This document shows, one piece after another, positions 13,561-24,924 of a DNA stretch of 64,000 bases (the stretch's first letter is position 1; each line of letters begins with the position of its first letter). The position numbers were made by a program, and so were the translations under genes. Source of the stretch: Solen grandis. Its lineage: Eukaryota > Mollusca > Bivalvia > Adapedonta > Solenidae. The stretch is from contig CM037777.1 of assembly GCA_021229015.1 (NCBI GenBank), positions 58,135,789 through 58,199,788 on the forward strand. The letters are read 5' to 3'. The notes beneath the pieces were generated by a model. It searched no databases. It worked only from the letters and a program-made list of their open reading frames with translations, and was not told the origin of the DNA.

Positions 13561-14960
13561 TATGACCATACAGAACACATAACATAGCTAAAAAGGTTAT
13601 GACTATACCGAACACATAGTTCACAAGGTTTGACCATACTGAACACATAACAGCAAGTTATGCACAAGGTTATGACCATACTGAACAATAAAGCTACAAG
13701 GTTATGACCATACTGAACACATAACAGCTACAAGGTTATGACCATACTGAACACATAACATAGCTTACAAGGTTATGACCATACTGAACACATAACATAG
13801 CTCACAAAGTTATGACCATACTGAACACATAACATAGCTTATAAAGTTATGACCATACTGAACACATAACTTAGCTTACAAGGTTATGACCATACTGAAC
13901 ACATAACAGCTTACAAAGTTATGACCATACTGAACACATAACATAGCTTACAAAGTTATGACCATACTGAACACATAACATAGCTAACAAGGTTATGACC
14001 ATACTGAACACATAACATAGCTTACAAGGTTATGACCATACTGAACACATAACATAGCTTACAATGTTATGACCATACTGAACACATAACAGCTTACAAG
14101 GTTATGACCATACTGAACACATAACATAGCTTACAAGGTTATGACCATACTGAACACATAACATAGCTTACAAGGTTATGACCATACTGAACACATAACA
14201 TAGCTTACAATGTTATGACCATACTGAACACATAACAGCTTACAAGGTTATGACCATACTGAACACATAACATAGCTCATAAAGTTATGACCATACTGAA
14301 CACATAACATAGCTTACAATGTTATGACCATACTGAACACATAACAGCTTACAAGGTTATGACCATACTGAACACATAACAGCTTACAAGGTTATGACCA
14401 TACTGAACACATAACAGCTCACAAGGTTATGACCATACTGAACACATAACTAGCTCACAAGGTTATGACCATACTGAACACATAGCTCACAAGGTTATGA
14501 CCATACTGAACACATAACATAGCTCACAAGGTTATGACCATACTGAACACATAACAGCTCACAAGGTTATGACCATACTGAACACATAACAGCTTACAAG
14601 GTTATGACCATACTGAACACATAACTTAGCTTACAAGGTTATGACCATACTGAACACATAACATAGCTCATAAAGTTATGACCATACTGAACACATAACA
14701 TAGCTTACAAGGTTATGACCATACTGAACACATAACATAGCTTACAAGGTTATGACCATACTGAACACATAACATAGCTTACAAGGTTATGACCATACTG
14801 AACACATAACATAGCTTACAAGGTTATGACCATACTGAACACATAACATAGCTTACAAAGTTATCATACTGAACACATAACATAGCTTACAAAGTTATGA
14901 CCATACTGAACACATAACATAGCTAACAAGGTTATGACCGTACTGAACACATACTCACAA
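13561..14960. repeat. 37-bp satellite array derived from the preceding one
   Basis: The unit is CACATAACATAGCTTACAAG followed by GTTATGACCATACTGAA. Some units lack CATAG. It shares TATGACC-TACTGAACACATA with the 32-bp array and replaces it abruptly at about 13.57 kb. Confidence 0.9.
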
Positions 14961-16100
14961 GATTATGTCTATACACAGAATACATTTACATTGCTCACAA
15001 GTATAAGACTGTATACTAAATACTTGTACATTTCTTAGATTTATACTTTTAGGTATTTCTGTGTTTCCTGTTCTTTTTTTTTCATATTTCAATTCCTTTC
15101 ATTATTTTTTGTATATTTTTCACCTTTATTATTTTTAATATAAGGTCTTGTGAGACATCTGGAGGATCAACCTCTGCCAGATATGTTATCCACTTTATAC
15201 TTTACTTTCTAGTTCATTTACATACTAACTAGTCTGAAATTTGAAATAAGTAGTTTTTGTTCAACCCTACTCTCTATAATGCATGTTTTGCTGTACTTTT
15301 GTATTCACTGTACTTATTCATTTTATTTCTGTCAAATCTTTTGACATTTTTACATATACTTCATTCCCTTCTTTACTGTCACTAGACTGTGAAATGATTA
15401 TGTACCCCAGTCATTTCACAGTAAAATTGTCTGCGTGGCCGCAGACTGACACAGCTGTAATATTGATCTGCCGTGTTCTATTTTATTTTGTGTTGAAAAA
15501 AAAGATTCTTTGAGATCTTATGAAAATATAGATAAAAGTATTCCTATTATGTGACAATTGGAGTTGTTATAGTATAATGTAATACCTATCCATTGTCTAT
15601 TTGACATGTTAGGGCATTGTATAAATGAAGTTAATAAAAAGAAAGGTTGTTTTGCATAAAAAAGATGAATATAATTCAATATTTAAACTAGAAAAACCCT
15701 GCTACCCAAAACATGTATCTCTTTCATCGTAACTTACAGCCATTGTGCCAGAACTTTCAAAAGAAATTGATAGAAAAATATACTACCCAAGTAAAATTTG
15801 ATCTTTAATGCTTGATTGTGCATGTTAATATTGTAATGTTCGCATACTTTGGTTGCATTCAAATATCTTCTTTCAACAGTATGTTTTTGTTCTGTTTATG
15901 CATCAAAATTTTGCCTAAAAGCAAATAGTACCTGAGCTTTGAATACTTTTATAATCTGCTTTGCTTTTAAGAAATAGGCATGAAAAAGATAACTGTATTC
16001 CAGAAACAACTGTATTCCAGAAACCTTACTTTATGCTATTTCAGTGTAAATTATTGTCATTGAATATTAAGACAAAAAGACTACATTCATAACATTACAG

Positions 16101-16215
16101 CTTGAAGATGATGTCATAGCTAAGCCAGGCTTTTACTCTGTGATGAAGACATATGCTGACCAACAAAAGGGAGATGAATGGATACTGCTGGAGTTCTCCG
16201 CCCTTGGGTTTATAG
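16101..16215 (+). CDS. MGAT4: MGAT4 exon with the LEDD metal-binding motif
   Basis: Acceptor ATTACAG ends at 16100 and donor GTAAGA starts at 16216. The 115 nt open with LEDDVIAKPG. The acidic EDD is the DXD-like motif expected to hold the divalent metal and UDP-GlcNAc in this family. The exon continues to WILLEFSALGFI and ends with the first base of a Gly codon. It follows the 9.4-kb intron that carries the satellite arrays. Confidence 0.94.
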
Positions 16216-17104
16216 GTAAGACTATTTCAAATTTGTATTCCTACACAGAATAGTTACTTTACGAACTACTTCTGTCATCATATAGGCACAATTTGTTTCC
16301 AGTCTTGATGGTTTACTGTATAGAGAAGTTTGGGTGCTGCTGCAGATATTTGTTTCTTTATGTCACCTGCTGTAAATAGTGGTGATTACTTCCCCGTCTA
16401 TCCATCTGTCTGTCTGTCACACTTTGTTGGTCACACTTTTTAACCAGGTTTTCCGAAGGAAAACTCTGGTTATAAGATTGGGGTATGTCGATGGGCGGGT
16501 GGGCGTAAACAATCCTAGAAAGAAGATGATTTCACAAACGTTTTTTGAGTGAAATTGATATTCTGTGATTAAATTGCTAGTATAAAACTGTTCAAGTCAT
16601 CATGTCAGGTCCTTGTTCTCTTGTGTTGTAGGTGAACTGTTCAAGTCTTGTTCTCTTGCATTGTAGGTAAACTGTTCAAGTCTTGTTCTCTTATGTTTGT
16701 AGGTAAACTGTTCAAGTCTTGTTCTCTTATGTTTGTAGGTGAACTGTTCAAGTCTTGTTCTCTTATGTTTGTAGGTAAACTGTTCAAGTCTTGTTCTCTT
16801 ATGTTTGTAGGTAAACTGTTCAAGTCTTGTTCTCTTATGTTTGTAGGTAAACTGTTCAAGTCTTGTTCTCTTATGTTTGTAGGTAAACTGTTCAAGTCTT
16901 ATTCTCTTTGTTGTAGGTAACTGTTCAAGTCTTGTTCTCTTTGTTGTAGGTAACTGTTCAAGTCTTGTTCTCTTTGTTGTAGGTAACTGTTCAAGTCTTG
17001 TTCTCTTGTTGTAGGTAAACTGTTCAAGTCTTATTTTCTTGTGTTTGTAGGTAAACTGTTCAAGTCTTATTTTCTTGTGTTGTAGGTAAACTGTTCAAGT
17101 CTTG

Positions 17105-17584
17105 TTAGTCCCCTACCGGTGTTCACACCGGAGGGGACTATAGGTTTGCCCTCCGTCTGTCCGTCCGTCCGTCCGTCCGTCCGTCTGTCCGCTCAAATCT
17201 GGATCCCGCGATAACTTAATAACTAAGCAAGCTAACTTGATGAAACTTGGTATATGACTAGATGGCAATGTGTAGATTATGCACGTCATTTTATTTTTGT
17301 TCTTCGACTAAAATTGTGGTTGCTATGGTAACGGAAATAGTGAAAATATGGCAAAAAATGGGATCCCGTGATAACTAAGCAAGCAAACTTGATGAAACTT
17401 GCTATATGACTAGATGGCAATGTGTAGATTATGCACGTCATTTTATTTTTGTTCTTCGACTAAAATTGTGGTTGCTATGGTAACGGAAATAGTGAAAATA
17501 TGGCAAAAAATGGGATTGATTACCATATTGAGTCATGGTGGAGCCAGTAGGGGACTTTATGTGTTGCATACAACACCAGTTACT
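17105..17584. mobile_element. Dispersed element splitting the junction array
   Basis: It starts TAGTCCCCTACCGGTG with a short hairpin (CCGGTGTTCACACCGG), has a run of CCGT units near 17155-17190, then two direct copies of about 152 bp (GATGGCAATGTGTAG at 17261 and 17413). It ends near AGTAGGGGACTTTATG. Array units continue on both sides, so it inserted after the amplification. Confidence 0.6.
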
Positions 17585-17915
17585 TGTTCTCTTATGTTTG
17601 TAGGTAAACTGTTCAAGTCCTGTTCTCTTATGTTGTAGGTAAACTGTTCAAGTCATGTTCTCTTATGTTTGTAGGTAAACTGTTCAAGTCTTGTTCTCTT
17701 GTGTTGTAGGTAAACTGTTCAAGTCTTGTTCTCTTATGTTTGTAGGTAAACTGTTCAAGTCCTGTTCTAATATGTTGTAGGTAAACTGTTCAAGTCATGT
17801 TCTCTTATGTTTGCAGGTAAACTGTTTAAGTCATGTTCTCTTATGTTTGTAGGTAAACTGTTCAAGTCTTGTTCTTTTATGTTTGTAGGTGAACTGTTCA
17901 AGTCTTGTTCTCTTA

Positions 17916-18170
17916 GGGGGCCTCCGTGGCCAAGAGAGTAAAGTCGCTGACTTTAAACACTCACTTACCCCCTCACCGTATGGGTTCGAATTCCCAGCAG
18001 GATCATTCAGATTTTCATGTGAGGAAGCCTTCCATCTGGCTTGCAATAGGTCGGTGGTTCTACCCGGATGCCTCCATGCATTCGGGGTCTTCCTCCACCT
18101 GTAATTAGCTGGACATCGCTATATGACTGAAATACTGTCGAAGCGATGGTAAACTCAAATAGTCAAGTCA
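17916..18170 (+). mobile_element. tRNA-derived SINE inside the junction array
   Basis: The head carries an A-box-like TGGCCAAGAGAGT (17927) and a B box GGTTCGAATTC (17983). The body reads GTGAGGAAGCCTTCC and TTCGGGGTCTTCCTCC. A sister copy is at 49.75-50.0 kb. Tail and flank contain AGTCAAGTC-like duplications. Confidence 0.78.
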
Positions 18171-18414
18171 ATAGTCAAGTCTTGTTCTCTTATGTTTGTA
18201 GGTTAACTGTTCAAGTCCTGTTCTCTTATGTTTGTAGGTAAATTGTTCAAGTCTTGTTCTCTTATGTTTGTAGGTAAACTGTTCAAGTCTTGTTCTCTTA
18301 TGTTTGTAGGTAAACTGTTCAAGTCTTGTTCTCTTATGTTTGTAGGTAAACTGTTCAAGTCCTGTTCCTTATGTTGCAGGTAAACTGTTCATGTCTTGTT
18401 TTCTTGTATTGCAG

Positions 18415-18545
18415 GTAAACTGTTTAAGTCCTCACAGCTGCCTGTGATAGTGGAGTTTTTCCTCATGTTCCACCGGGATAAACCAATAGACTGGTTACTG
18501 GACCACTTCTTGTCTGTCAAAGTCTGCAGTCCCGAAAAGGATGCT
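18415..18545 (+). CDS. MGAT4: MGAT4 exon preceded by amplified copies of its own acceptor
   Basis: Acceptor TATTGCAG ends at 18414 and donor GTGAGT starts at 18546. The 131 nt complete a Gly codon, then read [35 protein letters not shown] and VCSPEKDA, ending in phase 0. The first 16 bases (GTAAACTGTTTAAGTC) are the seed of the 36-bp array lying immediately upstream, so the true acceptor is the last in a run of about 30 near-identical sites. The copy at 18415 is chosen because only it leads into the conserved protein. Confidence 0.93.
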
Positions 18546-19054
18546 GTGAGTACCAGTCCAAAAATCTTCATTTAATGCTAGAAAGATTTAAAAAAATAAT
18601 TGCATGTGTTTTATGAAACATTTCAAATTTATATTTTGCTCAACTCAATTTCTAAATTACCAGAAATATGAAATAAGAAGAGTTAGAAGCGTATGTTAGA
18701 GCATCCTTATTGAGCATGTATGGAAAAATTTTATTGTTGTGGTCAATACATAAGGGAGTTCTAGATCTACAGAATATTGAGGTGAGGAGATGTGTCATGA
18801 AACAATGGCCAGATCAACTTTACCCTTACCATGCTAAATTTCCTGATTGGACTTGACCTTTCTTTATTTCGGACTGTGCCATTAGTTGTTTATGGGTGTG
18901 CTTTCTTAGTAACAAACAATGCATACCATGATTAAACTGCACAGATGTACAGGCTGATCTTGGCCTGCACTGGTCATAAAGGCAGTTACAAGTGCCAACA
19001 GCAGTGTAATGATTAATATTGTGATAAGTGACCTGTAAGAATACTACTTTTTGC

Positions 19055-19296
19055 TTAACACTTTCCCTCATATAGACTCATTTTGACGCACTTAATAGGT
19101 ACCACATAAAGCCTGATCTGCAGAAAGCCACAGTTAAACCTTACCAAATTTAATTACAAAATCCTCATTTCCAGACCACTGAGGAGCAGCGAACAGCATA
19201 AAACCTGATCAACCTGCGAGTTTCTCGCAGGATGATCTGGTTTTATGCTGTTCGCATAGGTCTTTTCATGGTATCCTCTATGAGGGAAAGGGTTAA
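19055..19296 (-). mobile_element. TTAA hairpin MITE, copy 5 (242 bp)
   Basis: Full-length copy in the intron between exons 18415-18545 and 19435-19542, with a few mismatches in the hairpin loop. Confidence 0.83.
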
Positions 19297-19434
19297 TTAC
19301 ACAGAAAACCAAGTCATTTATAGATTTTCTATAGTATGGTTGTGAAATTATGGGTTTTATAATTCACAGAAATGTGTATACGATAATTTGGTTTACTCAT
19401 GCAAAAACCAAGTTGAATGTTGTGATGTTTTCAG

Positions 19435-19542
19435 AAACACTGTGCAAGGATGAAGGCAGAGGTGCGCAAGAGGTTCAAACCTTCACTGTTCCAACATGTG
19501 GGCACACAGTCATCTCTCAAGGGCAAAACACAGAAACTCAAG
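19435..19542 (+). CDS. MGAT4: MGAT4 exon (end of catalytic domain)
   Basis: Acceptor TTTTCAG ends at 19434 and donor GTCAGT starts at 19543. The 108 nt form 36 codons, phase 0 to 0, reading [20 protein letters not shown] and then [16 protein letters not shown]. The [11 protein letters not shown] block is a GnT-IV landmark. Confidence 0.92.
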
Positions 19543-20067
19543 GTCAGTTACAGTAGGGATGTCATGAAGATATTTATCTGTGTCAAGTATCTTTAACATA
19601 CTAGGATGTAGCCACTCCTGCAGTGGCATTAGATTACTATACAGCCACTTAATCTTAAGCCACTTAAAGGGTTGTTTAGATTCTTTGCCTCAGTCATGTC
19701 TGGTCATATCCAGTTCTTTCCAATTTTACAAAAATGTTCAGTGTTACTGTAAATCAGGAAACTTGCACGTCCAAAAAATTTTTTGCGTTTTTATGCGTCC
19801 AGGCATATTCACGGTGTAAAACTTTCACGGATTTGAGCAAACTGTGATTCTTGCGAAAAAATACATGCTACAAACAAAATGTATTCATTGAATAGCATGA
19901 CACGGCATTCCAATACACTTATTGGTTATTTTTCTGGTCAGCGTTCATTGTATATGAGTGAACAGTTTTTAGTTATTAGTTTGAGTAGTCTTTAGACTAG
20001 TTGCTGTTGAAAGGAGTTTTTTGTATATTAGTATTAATGGTTAGTTTGGCAAGATGTCCATACATGA

Positions 20068-21265
20068 TTTTTTATGCTCACCGAAGGTGACGCATATAGT
20101 CGCCGCTTCGTCCGTCCGTCCTTCCGTTCGTCCGTCTCACTTTCCTTGTCCGGACTATTTCTCAGGAACTAATGGCTTGAATTCAACGAATTTATTACCA
20201 AGAGGAGATGCGCATATCATCAGCATGACCCGGTTCCTAAATTTTTCAAAGAGTTATGGCCCATTGACTTTTCGGCCTATAGTACATATTGCATGATTCT
20301 TGTCCGGGCTATTTCTCAGGAACTAATGGCTTGAATTCAACGAAACTTTATGGGAAGCTTTATCACCAAGAGTAGATACGCATATCATCGGCGTGACCTT
20401 GTTCCTAAATTTTTCAAGGAGTTAAGGCCCCTTGACTTTTCGGCCTATAGTACATATTGCATGATTCTTGTCCGGGCTATTTCTCAGGAACTAATGGCTT
20501 GAATTCAACGAAACTTTATGGGAAGCTTTATACCAAGAGTAGATACGCATATCATCGGCGTGACCTTGTTCCTATATTTTTCAAGGAGTTAAGGCCCCTT
20601 GACTTTTCGGCCTATAGTACATATTGCATGATTCTTGTCTGGGCTATTTCTCAGGAACTAATGGCTTGAATTCAACGAAACTTTATGGGAAGCTTTATTA
20701 CTAAGAGGAGATGCGCATATCCTCAGCATGACCCGGTTCCTAAATTTTTCAAAGAGTTATGGCCCCTTGACTTTTCGGCCTATAGTACATATTGCATGAT
20801 TCTTGTCCGGGCTATTTCTCAGGAACTAATGGCTTGAATTCAACGAAACTTTATGGGAAGCTTTATTACCAAGAGGAGATGCGCATATCGTCAGCATGAC
20901 CCGATTTCTAAATTTTTCAAGGAATTAAGGCCCTTGACTTTTCGGCCTAAAGTACATATTGCATGATTCTTGTCCGGGCTATTTCTCAGGAACTAATGGC
21001 TTGAATTCAACAAAACTTTATGGGAAGCTTTATCACCAAGAGCAGATACGCATATCGTCGGCATGACCTGGTTCCTCAATTTTTCACAGAGTTATGACCC
21101 CTTGACGTTTTGGCCTATAGTTCATGTTGCATGATTCTTGTCCGGGCTATTTCTCAGGAACTAATGGCTTGAATTCAATGAAACTTTATGGGAAGCTTTA
21201 TTACAAAGAGTAGATACGCATATCGTTGATGTGACCGGGTTCCTCAATTTTTAAGAGAGTTATGG
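20068..21265 (+). mobile_element. Dispersed element with 168-bp monomers (GCTCACCGAAGG family)
   Basis: It starts TTTTTTATGCTCACCGAAGG with GTGACGCATATAGTCGCCGC and CGTCCGTCC units. About seven copies of a 168-bp monomer follow (TGTCCGGG at 20301, 20469, 20636, 20803, 20971, 21139), much more alike than those of the other families. No real gene, although some monomers read open. Confidence 0.75.
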
Positions 21266-21828
21266 CCCCTACTACCATGTTGTTGACTTATATTCATGTC
21301 ATTTGCCTAATTTAACAGGAGATATCATTTAAACAAAACCCCCACAAAATTCAATATGCTAGTAATGTCAATCATAATCATGTCAGCTAATTGTTGTTTA
21401 GGCCATTAAACACTATTTCAAATATCCAGTCATATGTCAAGAGTGTTGGTTAACCTCTTTGATATGAGCACACATTGAAATGTATGACTTAATTTTGTAT
21501 AAAAACTTTAAAAAAATCAATGAAAGATTGATGAGTAACACGTATTATCATATTAAATAGTAAACTGTTACTAAGTCTCCAAATTAGAGTTGGTAAAACA
21601 TCTCATCTGATGAGGAGAATAGATATGATTTAGGAATGGGGATTTCAACAGCTTTGAGCTGAAAGGTCCTAAGTAAAATTTTGGGGGTGGGGCCTGACCC
21701 CTGTGTGATCTTGGGGGACACCAAAGTATTTACCATTTTATCTTCTGTCTCATCAAAAGGAACAAGAATATATAATATGGTTTACTGTTTAGAGAGTTAA
21801 GAGCTTTTTTTTACCTTTTTTTATGCTC

Positions 21829-22115
21829 ACTGAAGGTGACGCATATAGTCGCCGCTTTGTCCGTCCGTTCATTTGTTCGTCCGTCACACTTTCCTTGTCC
21901 GGACTATTTCTCAGGAACTAACGGCTTGATTTCAACAAAACTTTTTATGTGAAGCTTTATTACCAAGAGAAGATGCGCATTACCTGGATTCTATACATGA
22001 TAAGCATGTGCTGATCCCATTCCGGTCCTTAACATATCCTCCCACCCATTGACCAAGGCCTTATTTGTAACAATGACGTTCTTCGGGGAGCATCTGTCAG
22101 TTCTACTGACTTTCT
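21829..22115 (+). mobile_element. Short copy of the GCTCACCGAAGG family
   Basis: The same left end (TTATGCTCACTGAAGG, GCATATAGTCGCCGC) is followed by less than one complete 168-bp monomer, then a different right part. Confidence 0.6.
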
Positions 22116-23176
22116 TGTTTTTTTTTACCACAAAAATCAAGCAAAAATGAGGAAATACATAAATAACTTAAGCTTTATCCTAATAAATTCAATAATAATT
22201 TGTGATGGCATGTACTAGAATGTGTACCGACACCTATTGTCAAGTACTGAATTTCACAGTTTAAAATGCACATAAAAACACGTCATCTGCAATTTGTAAC
22301 ACTTCCATTTACATTCTACTGTTGAAATTCACACTTGTTCACAAACAACTGAAATAACACATGCATACACAAATATGTAAGTTAAACTGAGTTAAACTTC
22401 TTGTAGCGACTAATTTTTGCGTTTTCATGGCAGAAGAGTGATTCCCAGCATTTTAATTTCACGGATATTACCCAACTGCAAACTCGCTAACTGAACATGA
22501 GCAAAATAATTTCCTGGTTTACAGTATATTACTGAGCAGAGGTATTGACCACTTTCAATGATAGCTCTAGGGATGAAAACATAAATACATATTAGGATTG
22601 TTCGTTCTTTTCAATAGAGAATATCTTTAAAAATAATTGTTCACTGATAATTTTTTTTCTTTGGTTCAAAGAGCATTTCACAAATTTTTTTTCTTTGGTT
22701 CAAAGAGTATTTTTGGAAAATTATGCTCAGTTGTATTCTGCGTCGCAAAGATAAGTAGAGGCTATATACAGGAATTGTTCACATTGTTCCATCATGTTCC
22801 ATTTTACAAAGGCAATTCACAGTATAATGCATTGATTTAAAGTGACCAATCAGTGACTGGGGAAAATTTTCAAATATATGTTTATTTCCTATGGAACAAT
22901 ATGTACACCAGCATGTAGATTTGGTGTTCTGGAAGTGGTCATTGATTATTGTGGATTAATGTCTCATATCAGAGTGAAATAGTTAAAATATATTTCAAAT
23001 TGTTGCAATGTTGTGCAGGTATGCATCTTTAGTGATAGATCTAGATAACATTCATATTTGTAACAGGTAACTGTCAGCAAATTGTTTTAAATAATTTTGC
23101 TGTCTGATCAGGTTTTACACCAAGTTGGAAGCCTGTGTCACTCGCGCTCATCATGGTTTTGTTCCTCTGCCCTTAG

Positions 23177-23370
23177 GATAAGGACTTTGGGAAGCAAGCC
23201 ATCTACCGTGCGCACGTAAATCCCCCGGCCTCCGTCCACACTACCATCAAGGCCTACCAGAAATTCTATCTGAAGAAGGCCTACATCGGGGAAGACGTTT
23301 TCTGGGGTATAGCCCCAAGTGATGGGGACACTGTCGAGTTCAGATTTGATCCAGCCATCGATATTGAAAG
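23177..23370 (+). CDS. MGAT4: MGAT4 exon (start of the C-terminal lectin-like domain)
   Basis: Acceptor GCCCTTAG ends at 23176 and donor GTAAAT starts at 23371. The 194 nt read DKDFGKQAIYRAHVNPPAS, then a stretch containing AYIGEDVFWGIAP and FRFDPAIDIE, and end inside an Arg codon. The segment from HVNPP onward corresponds to the start of the C-terminal lectin-like domain of GnT-IV. The exon is clearly more GC-rich than its flanks. Confidence 0.93.
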
Positions 23371-23477
23371 GTAAATAACATGTACACCAGCAGTCACTCC
23401 AAAATTTAAAGTTTTTCATGTTTTTGATATAGCATTAGTCATTTTGTATATTTACAGATACATTTGAATATGACCCA

Positions 23478-23715
23478 TCCGAGTGGGCAAAATGGTAAGA
23501 GTGTCTGCCTTTGGAGCAGGAGGTTTAAGGCCATCATATAAGGGTAGTTTTAGGACTGGTTGGCCCGCTGTCAGGATAATGTGACTGGTTGTGATATCAT
23601 GCCACATGTCTAATAATGCAGTGAGGCAGCACTACATGTGACTCAAGTAGACATAGTCTCCAAATGACTGAAATACTGTTGGTGTGATGTTGAACTTAAC
23701 AAACAAACAAACATT
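23478..23715 (+). mobile_element. SINE of a second family
   Basis: A tRNA-like head (GAGTGGGCAAAATGGTAAGAG) is followed by a body with GACTGGTTGGCCCGCTGTCAGG and GACTGAAATACTGTTGG, ending in an AACAAACA repeat tail. An inverse relative lies at 48.75-49.06 kb. Confidence 0.6.
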
Positions 23716-23939
23716 TGTATAATATGCCAAATGAATTATCAGATTAGCCAAAAACAGTAATTTGATAATATAGTCAATGGTTGACATGGTTCACACAAAA
23801 GAAGCACATAGATGTTTTATTGATGATACTGCTTATGAACAGTTCACTTTATCACAAATAGGAAAAGATCTGAGAGCAGTAATTAAAGGTATGATTTGAT
23901 TTTCACTGCAAAGGTCAATTTTCCCCCTTTTCTCGACAG

Positions 23940-24159
23940 GTTCTTGTTCCGGAGCGGGAATGTGAATCATCCTGACGACAAGTTCCAGGACACGATTATT
24001 GAGTTGGTCCCTGCTGATAATGTGGACAGCCTGATCAAGGTGGGGGAGTTTGACAAGCAGGGCGTGGCATCTGGGGAGGTCAGCTCCGAGATTGGTCTGG
24101 TCAAGAGTCTCATGCTTAAGGTGCTGAGACCCAGCGACAACTGGGTCCTGCTGAGTGAG
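23940..24159 (+). CDS. MGAT4: MGAT4 exon (lectin-like domain)
   Basis: Acceptor CTCGACAG ends at 23939 and donor GTAGGT starts at 24160. The 220 nt complete the Arg codon, continue with FLFRSGNVNHPDDKF, and end with DNWVLLSE. The SGN.NHP motif and terminal WVLLSE are family landmarks. The open frame runs on past 24160 into the intron, so the apparent ORF end at 24267 is not the protein end. Confidence 0.93.
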
Positions 24160-24723
24160 GTAGGTAACATTGGTAACAACATGGGGGTAACTGACGGGGT
24201 GTTTCTCAGTCTAGGAAACTCAACCTTTGACTCTTTGGAAATACATGTTATCATAAAGACAGTTTAAAGACATTACAGCTTTTGGATGAGGAGAAATTAT
24301 TTTCACCATCTTCTTTTGGAAAGTGGATTACTGTGTCAAGTTATTATACATACAAGTTGAGATATTAAAGAATTGAGTTAAGAGGGAGATTCCTACCCTG
24401 TTTCTTGTGATATTATGTTTCCACAAAGGTTTCAGGTCCAGACAAAAGAGATAAAGAAAAAGATGATATCCAAACATGGTGAAAAGTAGTATGAATCTTA
24501 ATACAGCAGTAATACATTTTCAGTCTCTTTAGTACTTATGAGTGTGTTTTGTTATTCCCTTCCAACTGCGTTTGGGAGGGTAGGAGGTGCATATAAATTT
24601 TCAGCGTGTGCCTATTTTACCTGATACAAATGCACATCAAGATGTTAACTTTTTAAAATTAAAAGCAAACAATGAAAGCAGGGCGGGGGGAGAGGCTTAC
24701 ATTGTTTGTAGAATTTTTTTTTT

Positions 24724-24780
24724 AGCTCACCTGAGCACAATGTGCTCTTGGTGAGCTATTGTGATCACCTTTTGTTTTCT
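24724..24780 (+). repeat. Fragment of the GCTCACCTGAG family
   Basis: Only the left end is present (TTTAGCTCACCTGAGCACAA to ATCACCTTTTG). Confidence 0.55.
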
Positions 24781-24924
24781 TTTTTATTCCACATGCTTTA
24801 AATCCAGGAATAAATTGGCTCTAAACTTGTCGTCTGATACTGGTTTCTAATATTTTGATATATTCAAATCAAATAATCATACTGTCCAATAGCAACACTG
24901 GGATATCATGTGATCTGTGGTAAC

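Larger units (their letters stand above)
16604..18414 (+). repeat. Array of 34-37 bp units copied from an intron-exon junction
   Basis: About 29 units occur in two blocks, roughly 16604-17105 and 17584-18414, with one SINE inside the second. The typical unit is 36 bp: a pyrimidine-rich TCTTGTTCTCTTATGTTTGTAG followed by GTAAACTGTTCAAG. The last unit is the real acceptor and first bases of exon 18415. Because 36 is a multiple of three, both strands read open through the pure part (GKLFKSCSLMFV on the + strand). Each unit has an acceptor AG directly joined to GTAAAC. Confidence 0.9.
19745..22526. mobile_element. Possible element with TACTGTAAA ends, split by later insertions
   Basis: TACTGTAAATCAGGAAA at the left and TTTCCTGGTTTACAGTA at the right are inverse copies. 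The sequence next to each end has TTTTTGCG and TTTCACGGAT in common style. The monomer elements at 20.07-21.27 and 21.83-22.12 kb would be later insertions. Confidence 0.4.

Noticed and set aside
11479..14960. CRISPR-like array
   Set aside because: Units are contiguous, with no unique spacers, in an intron of a eukaryotic gene. These are satellite arrays.
16641..16920. Repeat proteins on both strands (GKLFKSCSLMFV and NSLPTNIREQDL)
   Set aside because: A 36-bp tandem unit without stops is open in several frames automatically. Only its relation to the MGAT4 exon frame is meaningful.
17981..17995. tRNA gene suggested by a perfect B box
   Set aside because: The cloverleaf cannot be completed, and a SINE body and a second copy (49.75 kb) follow the same head.
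20054..20669. Open frames with similar peptides in the 168-bp array
   Set aside because: Read-through of repeat monomers; no protein-like features and inconsistent frames among monomers.
23967..24254. Antisense open frame of 95 codons
   Set aside because: Shadow of the MGAT4 exon at 23940-24159 on the other strand.
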